A stretch of DNA of 7,785 nt, from positions 11,193 through 18,977 of the forward strand of contig DNXU01000349.1 in the NCBI GenBank assembly GCA_003505715.1, read 5' to 3'. The stretch is from Cyanobacteria bacterium UBA8803. GTDB taxonomy: Bacteria > Cyanobacteriota > Cyanobacteriia > Cyanobacteriales > Coleofasciculaceae. A program made the translations under genes and the position numbers. The notes beneath the pieces were generated by a model, which worked only from the letters and a program-made list of their open reading frames with translations, did not search any database and was not told where the DNA came from. Shown here piece by piece: positions 1-5,230 of this stretch (the stretch's first letter is position 1; each line of letters opens with the position of its first letter).

Positions 1-22
1 ATCCCTCATCCCTCATCCCTCC
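1..22. repeat. Heptamer tandem repeat (GGATGAG family, complement orientation)
   Basis: The window opens in a run of ATCCCTC units, about three copies cut off by the window edge. On the minus strand this reads GGATGAG, the same unit as the arrays at 1089-1116 and 2635-2662 but in opposite orientation. Short tandem heptamers of this kind are well known in filamentous cyanobacterial genomes. It starts directly downstream of the DUF3143 stop codon. No coding role is visible. Confidence 0.8.
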
Positions 23-23
23 A

Positions 24-296
24 TTAAGGTCCAGAGAAAACGGCGGCTTCTACATCTGCACGGCTGAGGGAGTACTTGAACGAGCGTAGAATATCGCGTC
101 CTCCCTCAGCTGCATTAATGTAGCGCACGGTTAACTCCTCAACATCCAGGCAAAGTTGAGCTTTCCAAGTCGGTCGCTCAACATGCCAACAATGGAGATT
201 GTTACGGTCCTGTTCGCATCCTTGAGTTTGTAACCACTGCTCGATTTCGTGGAGGGGATGGTTATATAAGGGAGTATTATCTGGCGGAAAAACCAT
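24..296 (-). CDS. DUF3143 domain-containing protein
   Basis: Small soluble protein of 90 residues with no signal peptide or membrane segment. It resembles the cyanobacterial DUF3143 family: an N-terminal LYNHPLHEIEQWL segment, a central basic and aromatic stretch with WKAQLCLDVEELTVRY, and a C-terminal helix ending SRADVEAAVFSGP. The molecular function of the family is not known to me. I chose the ATG at 294-296. The frame stays open upstream to a TTG at 338, but the extra 14 residues come from a purine-rich low-complexity tract and look unlike the family. No strong ribosome binding site is visible before the ATG. The gene lies 113 bp downstream of the J-domain gene on the same strand, with no clear terminator between them, so cotranscription is plausible. 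I believe the two are often neighbours in cyanobacteria, from memory only. Confidence 0.8.
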   Translation of the reverse strand: MVFPPDNTPLYNHPLHEIEQWLQTQGCEQDRNNLHCWHVERPTWKAQLCLDVEELTVRYINAAEGGRDILRSFKYSLSRADVEAAVFSGP

Positions 297-300
297 AGAG

Positions 301-358
301 AGTTTTTGGAAAATAGGGGGAGGGAAGAGGGAGAACAACAGGAGGGATTTTCATCCCT
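301..358. repeat. Purine-rich low-complexity tract and small hairpin
   Basis: From about 312 to 347 the + strand is almost pure A/G (GGGGGAGGGAAGAGGGAG and similar). It is followed by a perfect 6-bp inverted repeat, AGGGAT (343-348) and ATCCCT (353-358), with a 4-base loop. The unit resembles the GGATGAG-type repeats elsewhere in the window. It lies between the J-domain stop and the DUF3143 start. The hairpin lacks a T-run on either strand, so I do not call it a terminator. Confidence 0.45.
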
Positions 359-409
359 TTATGGTGACTGACAGCTGATGAGATCTGTTTTAAGTTTTGT
401 GCCGGACGC

Positions 410-1003
410 CTAGAGGGCATTCACTTTATTGGCAATTAGCATCCCCTCCTCAATGGCATTCTGAACTTCTGCAACTTCTGAATTCTGAACTCCTTGTTCT
501 ATGCTAGGGTTACTTACTCTTGAGACTTCCAGCGCTAAGTCACCTCGGGTTAAGCCGATCGCGATCGCCAACAGCAAACAGCCGAGGAAGGTTAAGCCGA
601 GGATGAACAGCGCAAATACTTCGCCTGCTGAAAGGGGACGATCTGTCGGATCGAGGTATGTGTAGGAAGAGTATTTCGGTTGCGGTTGGGTAACAGGATT
701 ATTTAAACCTGGAGGTGCTTGAATCACGTTCAAGCGTGAATAACCAATTTTTTGGTCATAAACCAATCGCCGCTCTGGATTGCTGAGGATAGCATAAGCT
801 TCGTTGAGCTGTTGAAACTTAAGCGTTGCAGTTTGAGGTGCTAGTTCTGTAGTGTCGGGATGGTAGCGTTTGCTGAGTGTCCGATAGGCACGTCGGATCT
901 CTAGGGGTGAGGCACTAGGGTGTAACCCCAAAATCCCGTAATAACTGCTTGAATTCGGTATTACCTGCTCCCTGAGTGTTTGTCTTACCCGGTCTTGAGC
1001 CAC
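410..1003 (-). CDS. J-domain (DnaJ-like) protein with a C-terminal transmembrane helix
   Basis: 197-residue predicted Hsp70 co-chaperone anchored in a membrane. The J domain covers about residues 20-88, with the HPD motif at 48-50 that stimulates DnaK ATPase, preceded by helix II (EIRRAYRTLSKRY) and followed by LNEAYAILSNPERRLVYD. There is no Gly/Phe-rich region, zinc finger or substrate-binding domain, so this is a type III J protein and not DnaJ itself. A linker rich in Pro, Gln and Tyr leads to one hydrophobic helix at about 128-151. The start is GTG at 1001-1003, with AGGA about 10 bases upstream. The C-terminal 30 or so residues after the helix include a short repeat (residues 172-182, VQNSEVAEVQN) encoded by tandem TTCTGAA-like units, and are probably a recent extension. 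Its DnaK partner and target membrane cannot be told from sequence. The DUF3143 gene follows on the same strand. Confidence 0.9.
   Translation of the reverse strand: MAQDRVRQTLREQVIPNSSSYYGILGLHPSASPLEIRRAYRTLSKRYHPDTTELAPQTATLKFQQLNEAYAILSNPERRLVYDQKIGYSRLNVIQAPPGLNNPVTQPQPKYSSYTYLDPTDRPLSAGEVFALFILGLTFLGCLLLAIAIGLTRGDLALEVSRVSNPSIEQGVQNSEVAEVQNAIEEGMLIANKVNAL
459..489. repeat. TTCTGAA-type short direct repeats inside the J-domain gene
   Basis: Four near-copies of a 7-9 base unit lie end to end on the + strand: TTCTGAA at 459-465, CTTCTGCAA at 466-474, CTTCTGAA at 475-482 and TTCTGAA at 483-489. On the coding strand they read TTCAGAA-like. I recall similar GAATTCAGAATTC tracts as dispersed intergenic repeats in filamentous cyanobacteria. 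Here the array is translated, giving residues 172-182 of the J-domain protein. Confidence 0.6.
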
Positions 1004-1088
1004 TGTCGTTCCATCCTGAGCGTGTAACGAAAGGTTTCTAATTATTTTAAGCGAATTTTTCCGGATGAGGTGAGGAAGGGTGAGGTAA

Positions 1089-1116
1089 GGATGAGGGATG
1101 AAGGATGAGGGATGAT
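1089..1116 (+). repeat. GGATGAG heptamer tandem array
   Basis: Four consecutive heptamers: GGATGAG (1089-1095), GGATGAA (1096-1102), GGATGAG (1103-1109) and GGATGAT (1110-1116). Degenerate units (GGATGAG at about 1073, GGTGAGG at about 1079) lie just upstream. The array occupies the 243-bp gap (1004-1246) between the J-domain start and the NlpC/P60 stop. Otherwise that gap holds no gene I can support and no clear promoter or terminator. The unit order nearly matches the array inside the esterase gene at 2635-2662. Confidence 0.85.
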
Positions 1117-1246
1117 ATCATGTCTGGTAGCATCTTTCGTTGTAGAGACAGGTTGGTAGTAACCAATGCAAGTGGTTATCCACGCTGATGCTAACGGAAT
1201 TGATATGAAAGTTTTGCCTCGTGCCTTCTTGCGCTCAGCTTAGACA

Positions 1247-1975
1247 TCACCCTGTTTCAAATTGTTGCCATCGCACTATATATATGGGGACATTAAACCA
1301 GGGATTTTTTAAATCTGGGATTTTAACTTTAATGACTTTCTGATAATGTGGATCGGCCTCAATCCAGGTATTATCTCCTATATAAGCTAAGGTATGAACC
1401 CCATCCACCGTAACGGCAATATCTCCCATTTGGAGGTTTGAATGCTCTAGCTTATTGATACTAACTCCTCGCTCTAACCGTGTTGTCTTGTTGCGGTATT
1501 CGTCTCGTAAGGCGGCAGCAGAAGCATCGTACCACCACAAAGAAATCGCTTCTCTAATTGGTTGGGGATTAAGAGAGCTTAGTCCCTGCTTGACGTTGGC
1601 ATTAATTAAGCCTCGACGCACTAAACCAGAGCAATCGATACCAATTTTATTCTCACCGCCCCACAGATATTGGGTTCCTGTATAGGAATTGAGTTCTTCT
1701 ACATAAGCTTGGCGCAGGCGGGTGCTATCTACATTTCTTCCCGGCAATAGGGTTATGGCGATCGCTATTACAGCCATGCCGATGCAGAAGACTCTCACCA
1801 GTTTTTGATGTTTGAATAGGAGAAACGCTCCCAACCAAATTCCTAAACCTAATACTACGGTTGCCAACCGCAAAATTCCGTAGCTGATTGGATAATAATA
1901 TAATAGAACAAATAATATACAAGCTAATCGCCAGAATAAAATTAACTGAGGTCTCTTGATTATTTTTAATAGCAT
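1247..1975 (-). CDS. Membrane-anchored NlpC/P60-type cysteine hydrolase
   Basis: 242-residue protein whose N-terminal third is hydrophobic, with about three membrane segments (near residues 11-30, 31-53 and 60-77), followed by an NlpC/P60-like catalytic domain from about 88. The nucleophile motif IDCSGLVR places the cysteine at 115, after YLWGGENKIG, the usual (Y)xWGG...DCSG pattern. The second catalytic residue is probably His194 in DGVHTLAYIGD, the typical GHVGIYLG-like strand. Family members cleave peptidoglycan stem peptides or related amide bonds, so an envelope role is likely, but the substrate is inferred. At the usual third position (often His in VHAS) this protein has WIEADPH, so Glu206, Asp208 or His210 may substitute. 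The ATG at 1973-1975 is supported by AGGAG 8 bases upstream. The gene is on the same strand as its neighbours but separated from both by more than 160 bp, so it is probably transcribed alone. Confidence 0.82.
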   Translation of the reverse strand: MLLKIIKRPQLILFWRLACILFVLLYYYPISYGILRLATVVLGLGIWLGAFLLFKHQKLVRVFCIGMAVIAIAITLLPGRNVDSTRLRQAYVEELNSYTGTQYLWGGENKIGIDCSGLVRRGLINANVKQGLSSLNPQPIREAISLWWYDASAAALRDEYRNKTTRLERGVSINKLEHSNLQMGDIAVTVDGVHTLAYIGDNTWIEADPHYQKVIKVKIPDLKNPWFNVPIYIVRWQQFETG

Positions 1976-1980
1976 TTCAG

Positions 1981-1990
1981 TAGCTCCTAG
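1981..1990 (-). promoter_or_regulatory. Ribosome binding site of the NlpC/P60 gene
   Basis: Read leftward, the bases before the ATG at 1975 are CTAGGAGCTACTGAA. The AGGAG core is spaced 8 bases from the start codon, a good fit to the anti-Shine-Dalgarno sequence. It fixes this ATG as the start. Confidence 0.7.
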
Positions 1991-2001
1991 AGTTTATTGT
2001 T

Positions 2002-2141
2002 CGATTTTCTGCGATTGAACTCTACAAATGCCGTGCTGATGTCTGGACAGAGTACGGCAAGCAAATTATTCAACTTTATGAGAGTGCTATAGCAGGGTTT
2101 CAACAAGCTCTGGCAATTGACCCCAATCACTATTTAGCGAT
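2002..2141 (+). pseudogene. Remnant of a tetratricopeptide-repeat (TPR) protein
   Basis: The + strand frame starting at 2002 has no start codon but reads through a recognisable TPR unit: RADVWTEYGKQIIQ, then LYESAIAGFQQALAIDPN, then HYLA. This fits the TPR consensus (W, LG, Y, A, F, AL, DP) of the cyanobacterial type that ends ALAIDPN. The homology stops at about 2140. After that the frame runs on to a TGA at 2197-2199 through sequence that is the 3' end of the esterase gene on the other strand. The first helix looks about two residues short (GKQIIQLYES where GxALIQLGRYES is usual), consistent with small deletions. I interpret this as the leftover of a degraded gene between two intact ones. 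It is not of the same TPR subfamily as the intact gene at 3752-4966. Confidence 0.6.
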
Positions 2142-3473
2142 TTATTTTGACCTTGTTTGGGTTTGGTTCTCTGATTTTAGACTAAACATAAGAAACTGAG
2201 TCAGTTGAGTGTCGCTAAAGTTATCATCGCTAACTAATAATAAACTCTGACTACCATCAGGTAAGCGAGGGCCAAGGGTCATGCCTTCCAGATTGTCCAG
2301 GTAAATACCCAATTCGCTCAAATCTAAAAGCAGCTTTTTCTGCACGGGAACGATTTGGGAAATGTCACCGCTAAGACTGGCAATATTAGAAGTATCTGTT
2401 GCCCCACCCAGAGAAATCTGATAAATTTTGGCGCGAACTCCAAACAAACCATAAGTGCGCTCTAAGCTGAGAAAGCGCCCCTGTGTATCTAAGGCGACTA
2501 ATTCGGTCAAGCCGTTATCAATCGTACCTTTGGGAGCAGGGTCGAGCAGGTAAAGATGTTCGGCAACCAGCATTGGCTGAGCAATATCTCCAATTAAATA
2601 ATGCATGAGGCGAATTCGGGTGGCATCTGTAGAGGGATGAGGGATGAGGGATGAAGGATGAGGGGAAGAGTTATTTTTATCATTCTTTGTGAGTGACTGC
2701 TCATTGTTTCTATCTTGGAACAGAGCTGACTCAGTGGCTACAAACAGGCGAAAGGGATCGCCAGTGGCTGCTGCTAAGCTGGTGGGTTCTAGGGTCAATG
2801 CCTCAAAACCTAGATTCTCCTGAATGCCACGGCTTAGCTGTTCCTCCTCAGTGCTTGGAGAGGTATTAGGGGATTGTCCCATTGCTCCAGGGAGATAGCG
2901 ATCGGGAATTCGCAAGCTTTGCTGTGGCTGTCCGGTTTGGCGATCGAACTCCCGGATAAACGGTGTAATTCCCCGACTGGGAACCCCTTCACTCGATACA
3001 AACACTGTTCCCTTGGCGGATAGGGCCAACCCTTCAGGGTCAATGCTGCCTTTGGCATAGGTTTCGCCATTTTCATCCTTGAGGAAGGTGACCTTTTCCA
3101 CCTCTACTTGTGTTATCCCACTCTGATTAGTATTGCTGGGAGCGATGGTGATGTTGAGCGTGTAAAATCGGGCTGGCGCGAGAGTAGAGCGGTCATCAGA
3201 TAGAGTTAAGAAGCGACCGCTTTGGCGATCGTAAGCTAGCGCTGATAATCCTCCAACAGGCGTATCCTGAAACTTCATCTTGGGCAGTTGGTACTCTCCT
3301 AAGAAGTCAATAGCAAGGTTAACAAACCTGCGTTGCTCAGCTGTCCTAGCTTGCCCAGGGCTACAGGCAACAGTCAGCAAACTCAAAAGTGCGATCGCGA
3401 TAACTAATAGTAGGGAAACTAAAAGGCGAGATGTCTGTAACTTCAATCCATTAAGCTTGAGCAGGTGAACCAT
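2142..3473 (-). CDS. Phytase-like esterase family lipoprotein
   Basis: 443-residue exported protein of the 'esterase-like activity of phytase' family (beta-propeller-like, PF13449 type). A basic N-terminus and hydrophobic stretch (about 16-36) end in LTVAC, which fits a lipobox with Cys37 as the lipidated residue, so it is probably anchored in the cell envelope. Family landmarks in order: GGLSALAYD and FLTLSDDRS (about 74-95), DPEGLAL (145-151), NLGFEALTLEP (220-230), LVAEHLYLLDP (302-312), and LDNLEGMTLGP with LLLVSDDNF (392-419). The three Glu residues in DPEG, FEAL and LEGM are conserved in the family as I know it. The true substrate is unknown; phytase activity is not implied for every member. 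The segment about 260-283 is an Asn/Ser/Pro/His-rich insert encoded by a GGATGAG heptamer array, and 200-214 is another low-complexity loop. The start is ATG at 3471-3473. No strong ribosome binding site is seen. Confidence 0.88.
   Translation of the reverse strand: MVHLLKLNGLKLQTSRLLVSLLLVIAIALLSLLTVACSPGQARTAEQRRFVNLAIDFLGEYQLPKMKFQDTPVGGLSALAYDRQSGRFLTLSDDRSTLAPARFYTLNITIAPSNTNQSGITQVEVEKVTFLKDENGETYAKGSIDPEGLALSAKGTVFVSSEGVPSRGITPFIREFDRQTGQPQQSLRIPDRYLPGAMGQSPNTSPSTEEEQLSRGIQENLGFEALTLEPTSLAAATGDPFRLFVATESALFQDRNNEQSLTKNDKNNSSPHPSSLIPHPSTDATRIRLMHYLIGDIAQPMLVAEHLYLLDPAPKGTIDNGLTELVALDTQGRFLSLERTYGLFGVRAKIYQISLGGATDTSNIASLSGDISQIVPVQKKLLLDLSELGIYLDNLEGMTLGPRLPDGSQSLLLVSDDNFSDTQLTQFLMFSLKSENQTQTRSK
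2635..2662 (+). repeat. GGATGAG heptamer array inside the esterase gene
   Basis: Four perfect or near-perfect heptamers: GGATGAG (2635-2641), GGATGAG (2642-2648), GGATGAA (2649-2655) and GGATGAG (2656-2662), followed by GGG. The gene is on the minus strand, where the array is translated as SSPHPSSLIPHPST (about residues 269-282). The array is 28 bp, not a multiple of three, so flanking changes must have kept the frame. The same unit order occurs in the intergenic array at 1089-1116. Confidence 0.9.
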
Positions 3474-3619
3474 AGGTCGTTGTGAGCGGGAACAGAAACT
3501 TCAAGTTAGATTTAAACGTCCATTTAGCCGTGAATAGTAGGGCTATAGCGATCATAAGATGGAGAAGCCTATCCATCTGGTGCGCTACCCTTCAAACAGG
3601 GGACCTCTGGCGCATAAAC

Positions 3620-3713
3620 AGGACTTATGCAGCAAGCCTTATCCTATATAGTGGCTATGGTGCGTTAGCTACCGCATAACGCACCCTACTAATAGAGGCT
3701 GTGTGTAAGTCCT
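3620..3713. mobile_element. Possible MITE-like element with terminal inverted repeats
   Basis: AGGACTTA at 3620-3627 is repeated inverted as TAAGTCCT at 3706-3713. Similarity extends inward with mismatches: left AGGACTTATGCAGCAAGCC, right end reversed AGGACTTACACACAGCC. I recall AGGACTTA-type termini from cyanobacterial insertion sequences and MITEs. The 94-bp element has no coding capacity and contains the GTGCGTTA palindrome. ATAAA occurs next to both ends, offset by one base, so a target duplication is possible but not proven. It lies in the 278-bp divergent gap 3474-3751, in which I find no other gene. Confidence 0.45.
3657..3695 (+). repeat. Dispersed palindromic repeat, copy A (GGTGCGTTA / TAACGCACC)
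   Basis: A perfect 9-bp inverted repeat, GGTGCGTTA (3659-3667) and TAACGCACC (3677-3685), with a 9-base loop, followed by the tail CTACTAATAG. Such GTGCGTTA...TAACGCACCCTAC palindromes are widely scattered in cyanobacterial genomes as REP-like sequences. Copy B at 4976-5014 is the same sequence in inverse orientation, 36 of 39 positions identical. Confidence 0.8.
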
Positions 3714-3751
3714 AATAAATCTAAATTAACGGACTGATTTTGTACGATTCA

Positions 3752-4966
3752 ATGGTGTCTCATCAACCCAAGTTTCTCCTCACATCACAAGGGCGTGTCT
3801 TCCCAGTAGTATGGGGCAGAGTCGTTTTGTGGACGGCTATCCTCCTGTTTGGTTGCGGTTCTGTAGCCTTGGCACAAACCGATCCAGCTAATGCACCTAA
3901 TCCCCTAGAATTGGATGTGAAATCCGATCCTCTCCTGCCGGCTCTATCTGAGGAAGCTTTAGATCAGCTCAGCGAGCGCGCCGCAGCTGAACTCAGTAGG
4001 GAAAATAGAGAAGGAGCATTTGCACTCTGGTTTCGAGAAATCCGACTGCGGCGAGTGCTAGGCGGGCCGATCGAGGAAGTAAAAGCTTTAGGTAGAGTTG
4101 GGGAAATTGCCTGGAGAGAAAATTACAAGCCAGAAGTCAAGCTGATTACCGCACGCCTGCAAACCATTCAGCGGGAGGCTCAGGAAAAGAAAACCCTAGA
4201 CGAACCCCTGTTAAATGCTTTAGGCCAAGCTTACCGACAAGTAAGATTCCCCGGGCCAGCAATAGTTGTCTACGAGCAAATTCTAGCTAACGACCGCCAA
4301 CGGGGTGATATCGTTGCCCAAGAGGAAACTCTCAAAACGATCGCTCAGCTGCACTTGGCTTGGTTTGATTACCCCAAAGCTGCTGCCACCTATGAGGAAT
4401 TGCTGGCTCTAGCTCAGGCGCGGGGCGATCGCTTTACGGAAGTCACCTATCTGCAAGAGTTGGTCAATATCTACAACCAAGCTCAACAACCGCAAAATGC
4501 GCTGCGGATGAAGGAGCGATTGATCCAAACTTACCTTAACCAATCCGACTATACCAAAATACCTGGTCTGAAGATTGCGATTGCTTCCGACTACGAAGCG
4601 CTAGGTGAACCGGATCTAGCTTCCCAAGCCTACCAAGAAGCCTATGCCCAAGCTTGGTCTCTACAGCAGTTTGCTTCTGCCAGCGAGGCACTACAAAAGC
4701 TAGCGGCACTCTACCGTTCTTACGAGCAACCGGAGTATGCCCTACAGGTTTACGAGACTCTGATTAATGTAGATCAGCAGTCCTATAATTTCTATGGCTT
4801 AATGAATACTTATGACCAAATGGGTCAATTGTATCTAGACCAGAAAAACTTTGGCAAAGCTCTAGAAGCCTTTCAACAAGGTCTGGCCTTAGCGCAGTCC
4901 TTACAGTATCAGGAAACTCATTTTGCCCGTCAAATTCAGCGCGTGAATCAACAGAGTTCCCAGTAA
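3752..4966 (+). CDS. Exported tetratricopeptide-repeat (TPR) protein
   Basis: 404-residue protein with an N-terminal export signal and an almost wholly helical TPR body. The signal is a basic segment, a hydrophobic core (VVLWTAILLFGCGSVALAQ, about 24-42) and an ALA-Q site predicting cleavage after residue 41. LLFGC also fits a lipobox at Cys35, so lipoprotein processing is possible. About six or seven TPR-like helix pairs follow from roughly residue 70 to the end, for example DYPKAAATYEELLALAQARGD and NFGKALEAFQQGLALAQSL. TPRs bind other proteins, so this is probably a periplasmic or envelope scaffold; its partner is unknown. I prefer ATG 3752 over an in-frame TTG at 3740, because the ATG leaves a normal signal peptide. 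No strong ribosome binding site precedes either. Copies of an inverted palindromic repeat lie 57 bp before the ATG and 10 bp after the stop. Confidence 0.85.
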   Translation: MVSHQPKFLLTSQGRVFPVVWGRVVLWTAILLFGCGSVALAQTDPANAPNPLELDVKSDPLLPALSEEALDQLSERAAAELSRENREGAFALWFREIRLRRVLGGPIEEVKALGRVGEIAWRENYKPEVKLITARLQTIQREAQEKKTLDEPLLNALGQAYRQVRFPGPAIVVYEQILANDRQRGDIVAQEETLKTIAQLHLAWFDYPKAAATYEELLALAQARGDRFTEVTYLQELVNIYNQAQQPQNALRMKERLIQTYLNQSDYTKIPGLKIAIASDYEALGEPDLASQAYQEAYAQAWSLQQFASASEALQKLAALYRSYEQPEYALQVYETLINVDQQSYNFYGLMNTYDQMGQLYLDQKNFGKALEAFQQGLALAQSLQYQETHFARQIQRVNQQSSQ

Positions 4967-4975
4967 TAGGGCTTA

Positions 4976-5014
4976 CTATTAGTAGAGTGCGTTACGCGGG
5001 AGCTAACGCACCAT
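4976..5014 (-). repeat. Dispersed palindromic repeat, copy B, possibly acting as a terminator
   Basis: The inverse of copy A. GTGCGTTA (4987-4994) and TAACGCAC (5004-5011) form an 8-bp perfect stem around a GC-rich 9-base loop, with the tail CTATTAGTAG (4976-4985) on its left. It begins 10 bases after the TPR stop codon, so its hairpin could stabilise or end that transcript, although no T-run follows on the + strand. Similarity to copy A fades beyond the core into AT-rich TATATATA sequence. Confidence 0.75.
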
Positions 5015-5089
5015 CACCAATATATATAGCGTAGTTCCGTAAATACAACCTTTCCTCCCTTCTGCCTTGGAGCATTCTTGCACTAGAGC

Positions 5090-5117
5090 TTGACAAACAC
5101 AACGGATAGTGTATATT
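5090..5117 (+). promoter_or_regulatory. Predicted sigma-70 type promoter
   Basis: A perfect -35 box TTGACA (5090-5095) is followed after 16 bases by TATATT (5112-5117), which matches five of six bases of the -10 consensus TATAAT. A start site near 5124 is expected. This is the clearest promoter in the window. It is followed directly by the RNA-like hairpin locus and not by a long gene. Confidence 0.7.
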
Positions 5118-5123
5118 AATGCT

Positions 5124-5194
5124 TGTGTGTGTGAGGAGAAAGTAAGAAAAAGCGCTTGGGGTCGAAACACGGCAAGACTCCTGAGCGCTTTTTC
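5124..5194 (+). ncRNA. Candidate small RNA or attenuated leader (possibly Yfr2-like)
   Basis: Between the promoter and a terminator-like hairpin lies a transcript of about 70 bases with no convincing ORF. Near its 5' end, GTGTGAGGAG (5129-5138) is exactly complementary to CUCCUCACAC, the core of the conserved ACUCCUCACAC motif of the cyanobacterial sRNA Yfr1. Members of the Yfr2 sRNA family are known to carry motifs nearly complementary to Yfr1, so this may be a Yfr2 relative or a Yfr1 target leader. The loop contains CGAAACACGG. The size and the promoter-to-hairpin layout suit a free-standing sRNA. The alternative is a leader controlling the small ORF at 5231. The family name is inference; I cannot check it against a covariance model. 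Confidence 0.5.
5147..5193 (+). terminator. Intrinsic terminator-like hairpin
   Basis: AAAAAGCGCT (5147-5156) pairs perfectly with AGCGCTTTTT (5184-5193). The stem continues through five more pairs including G-T wobbles (5157-5161 with 5179-5183), leaving a 17-base loop. The T-run on the + strand and the A-run on the other side make it look bidirectional. It would end a transcript started at the 5090-5117 promoter after about 70 bases. Confidence 0.65.
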
Positions 5195-5219
5195 CCTTTG
5201 GGAACTCTACCCTTTTTCT

Positions 5220-5225
5220 AAGGAG
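5220..5225 (+). promoter_or_regulatory. Strong Shine-Dalgarno site of the 49-residue ORF
   Basis: AAGGAG, within TAAGGAG, sits five bases before the ATG at 5231. It is one of the best ribosome binding sites in the window and is the main reason to take the short ORF behind it seriously. Confidence 0.65.
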
Positions 5226-5230
5226 ACCAA

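Noticed and set aside
297..338. TTG start at 338 giving the DUF3143 protein 14 extra residues
   Set aside because: The extra residues come from a purine-rich low-complexity tract, and the ATG at 296 fits the family N-terminus better.
1166..1243. A 24-codon + strand ORF (begins MQVVIHADANGID)
   Set aside because: It lacks a ribosome binding site and recognisable family, and is short enough to arise by chance in a repeat-containing gap.
1455..1685. 76-residue + strand frame opposite the NlpC/P60 gene
   Set aside because: It is antisense to a gene with clear catalytic motifs and has no family resemblance or start signals of its own.
1089..2662. Heptamer arrays as a CRISPR array
   Set aside because: The units are 7 bases and contiguous, with no unique spacers and no cas genes nearby.
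410..4966. A new multi-gene defence or secretion system formed by the J-domain, NlpC/P60, esterase and TPR genes
   Set aside because: The genes are separately spaced, lie on two strands and belong to common cyanobacterial families. No nuclease, toxin, sensor or transport module links them.
5119..5145. Leader peptide MLVCVRRK in front of the hairpin
   Set aside because: Its ATG overlaps the promoter's -10 end and lies upstream of the expected start site near 5124, so it would not be in the transcript.
5050..5193. A Yfr1 gene on the minus strand (CTCCTCACAC at 5138-5129)
   Set aside because: Yfr1 should have a terminator hairpin with a U-run just after the motif. On the minus strand only a weak 6-bp ACACAA/TTGTGT pairing follows, with no T-run, while the + strand has both promoter and terminator.
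5156..5221. TTG-started ORF through the hairpin, with its stop overlapping the TAAGGAG site
   Set aside because: The TTG is 17 bases from the GAGGAG sequence and inside the stem. The peptide is encoded almost entirely by the hairpin, so translation is unlikely.
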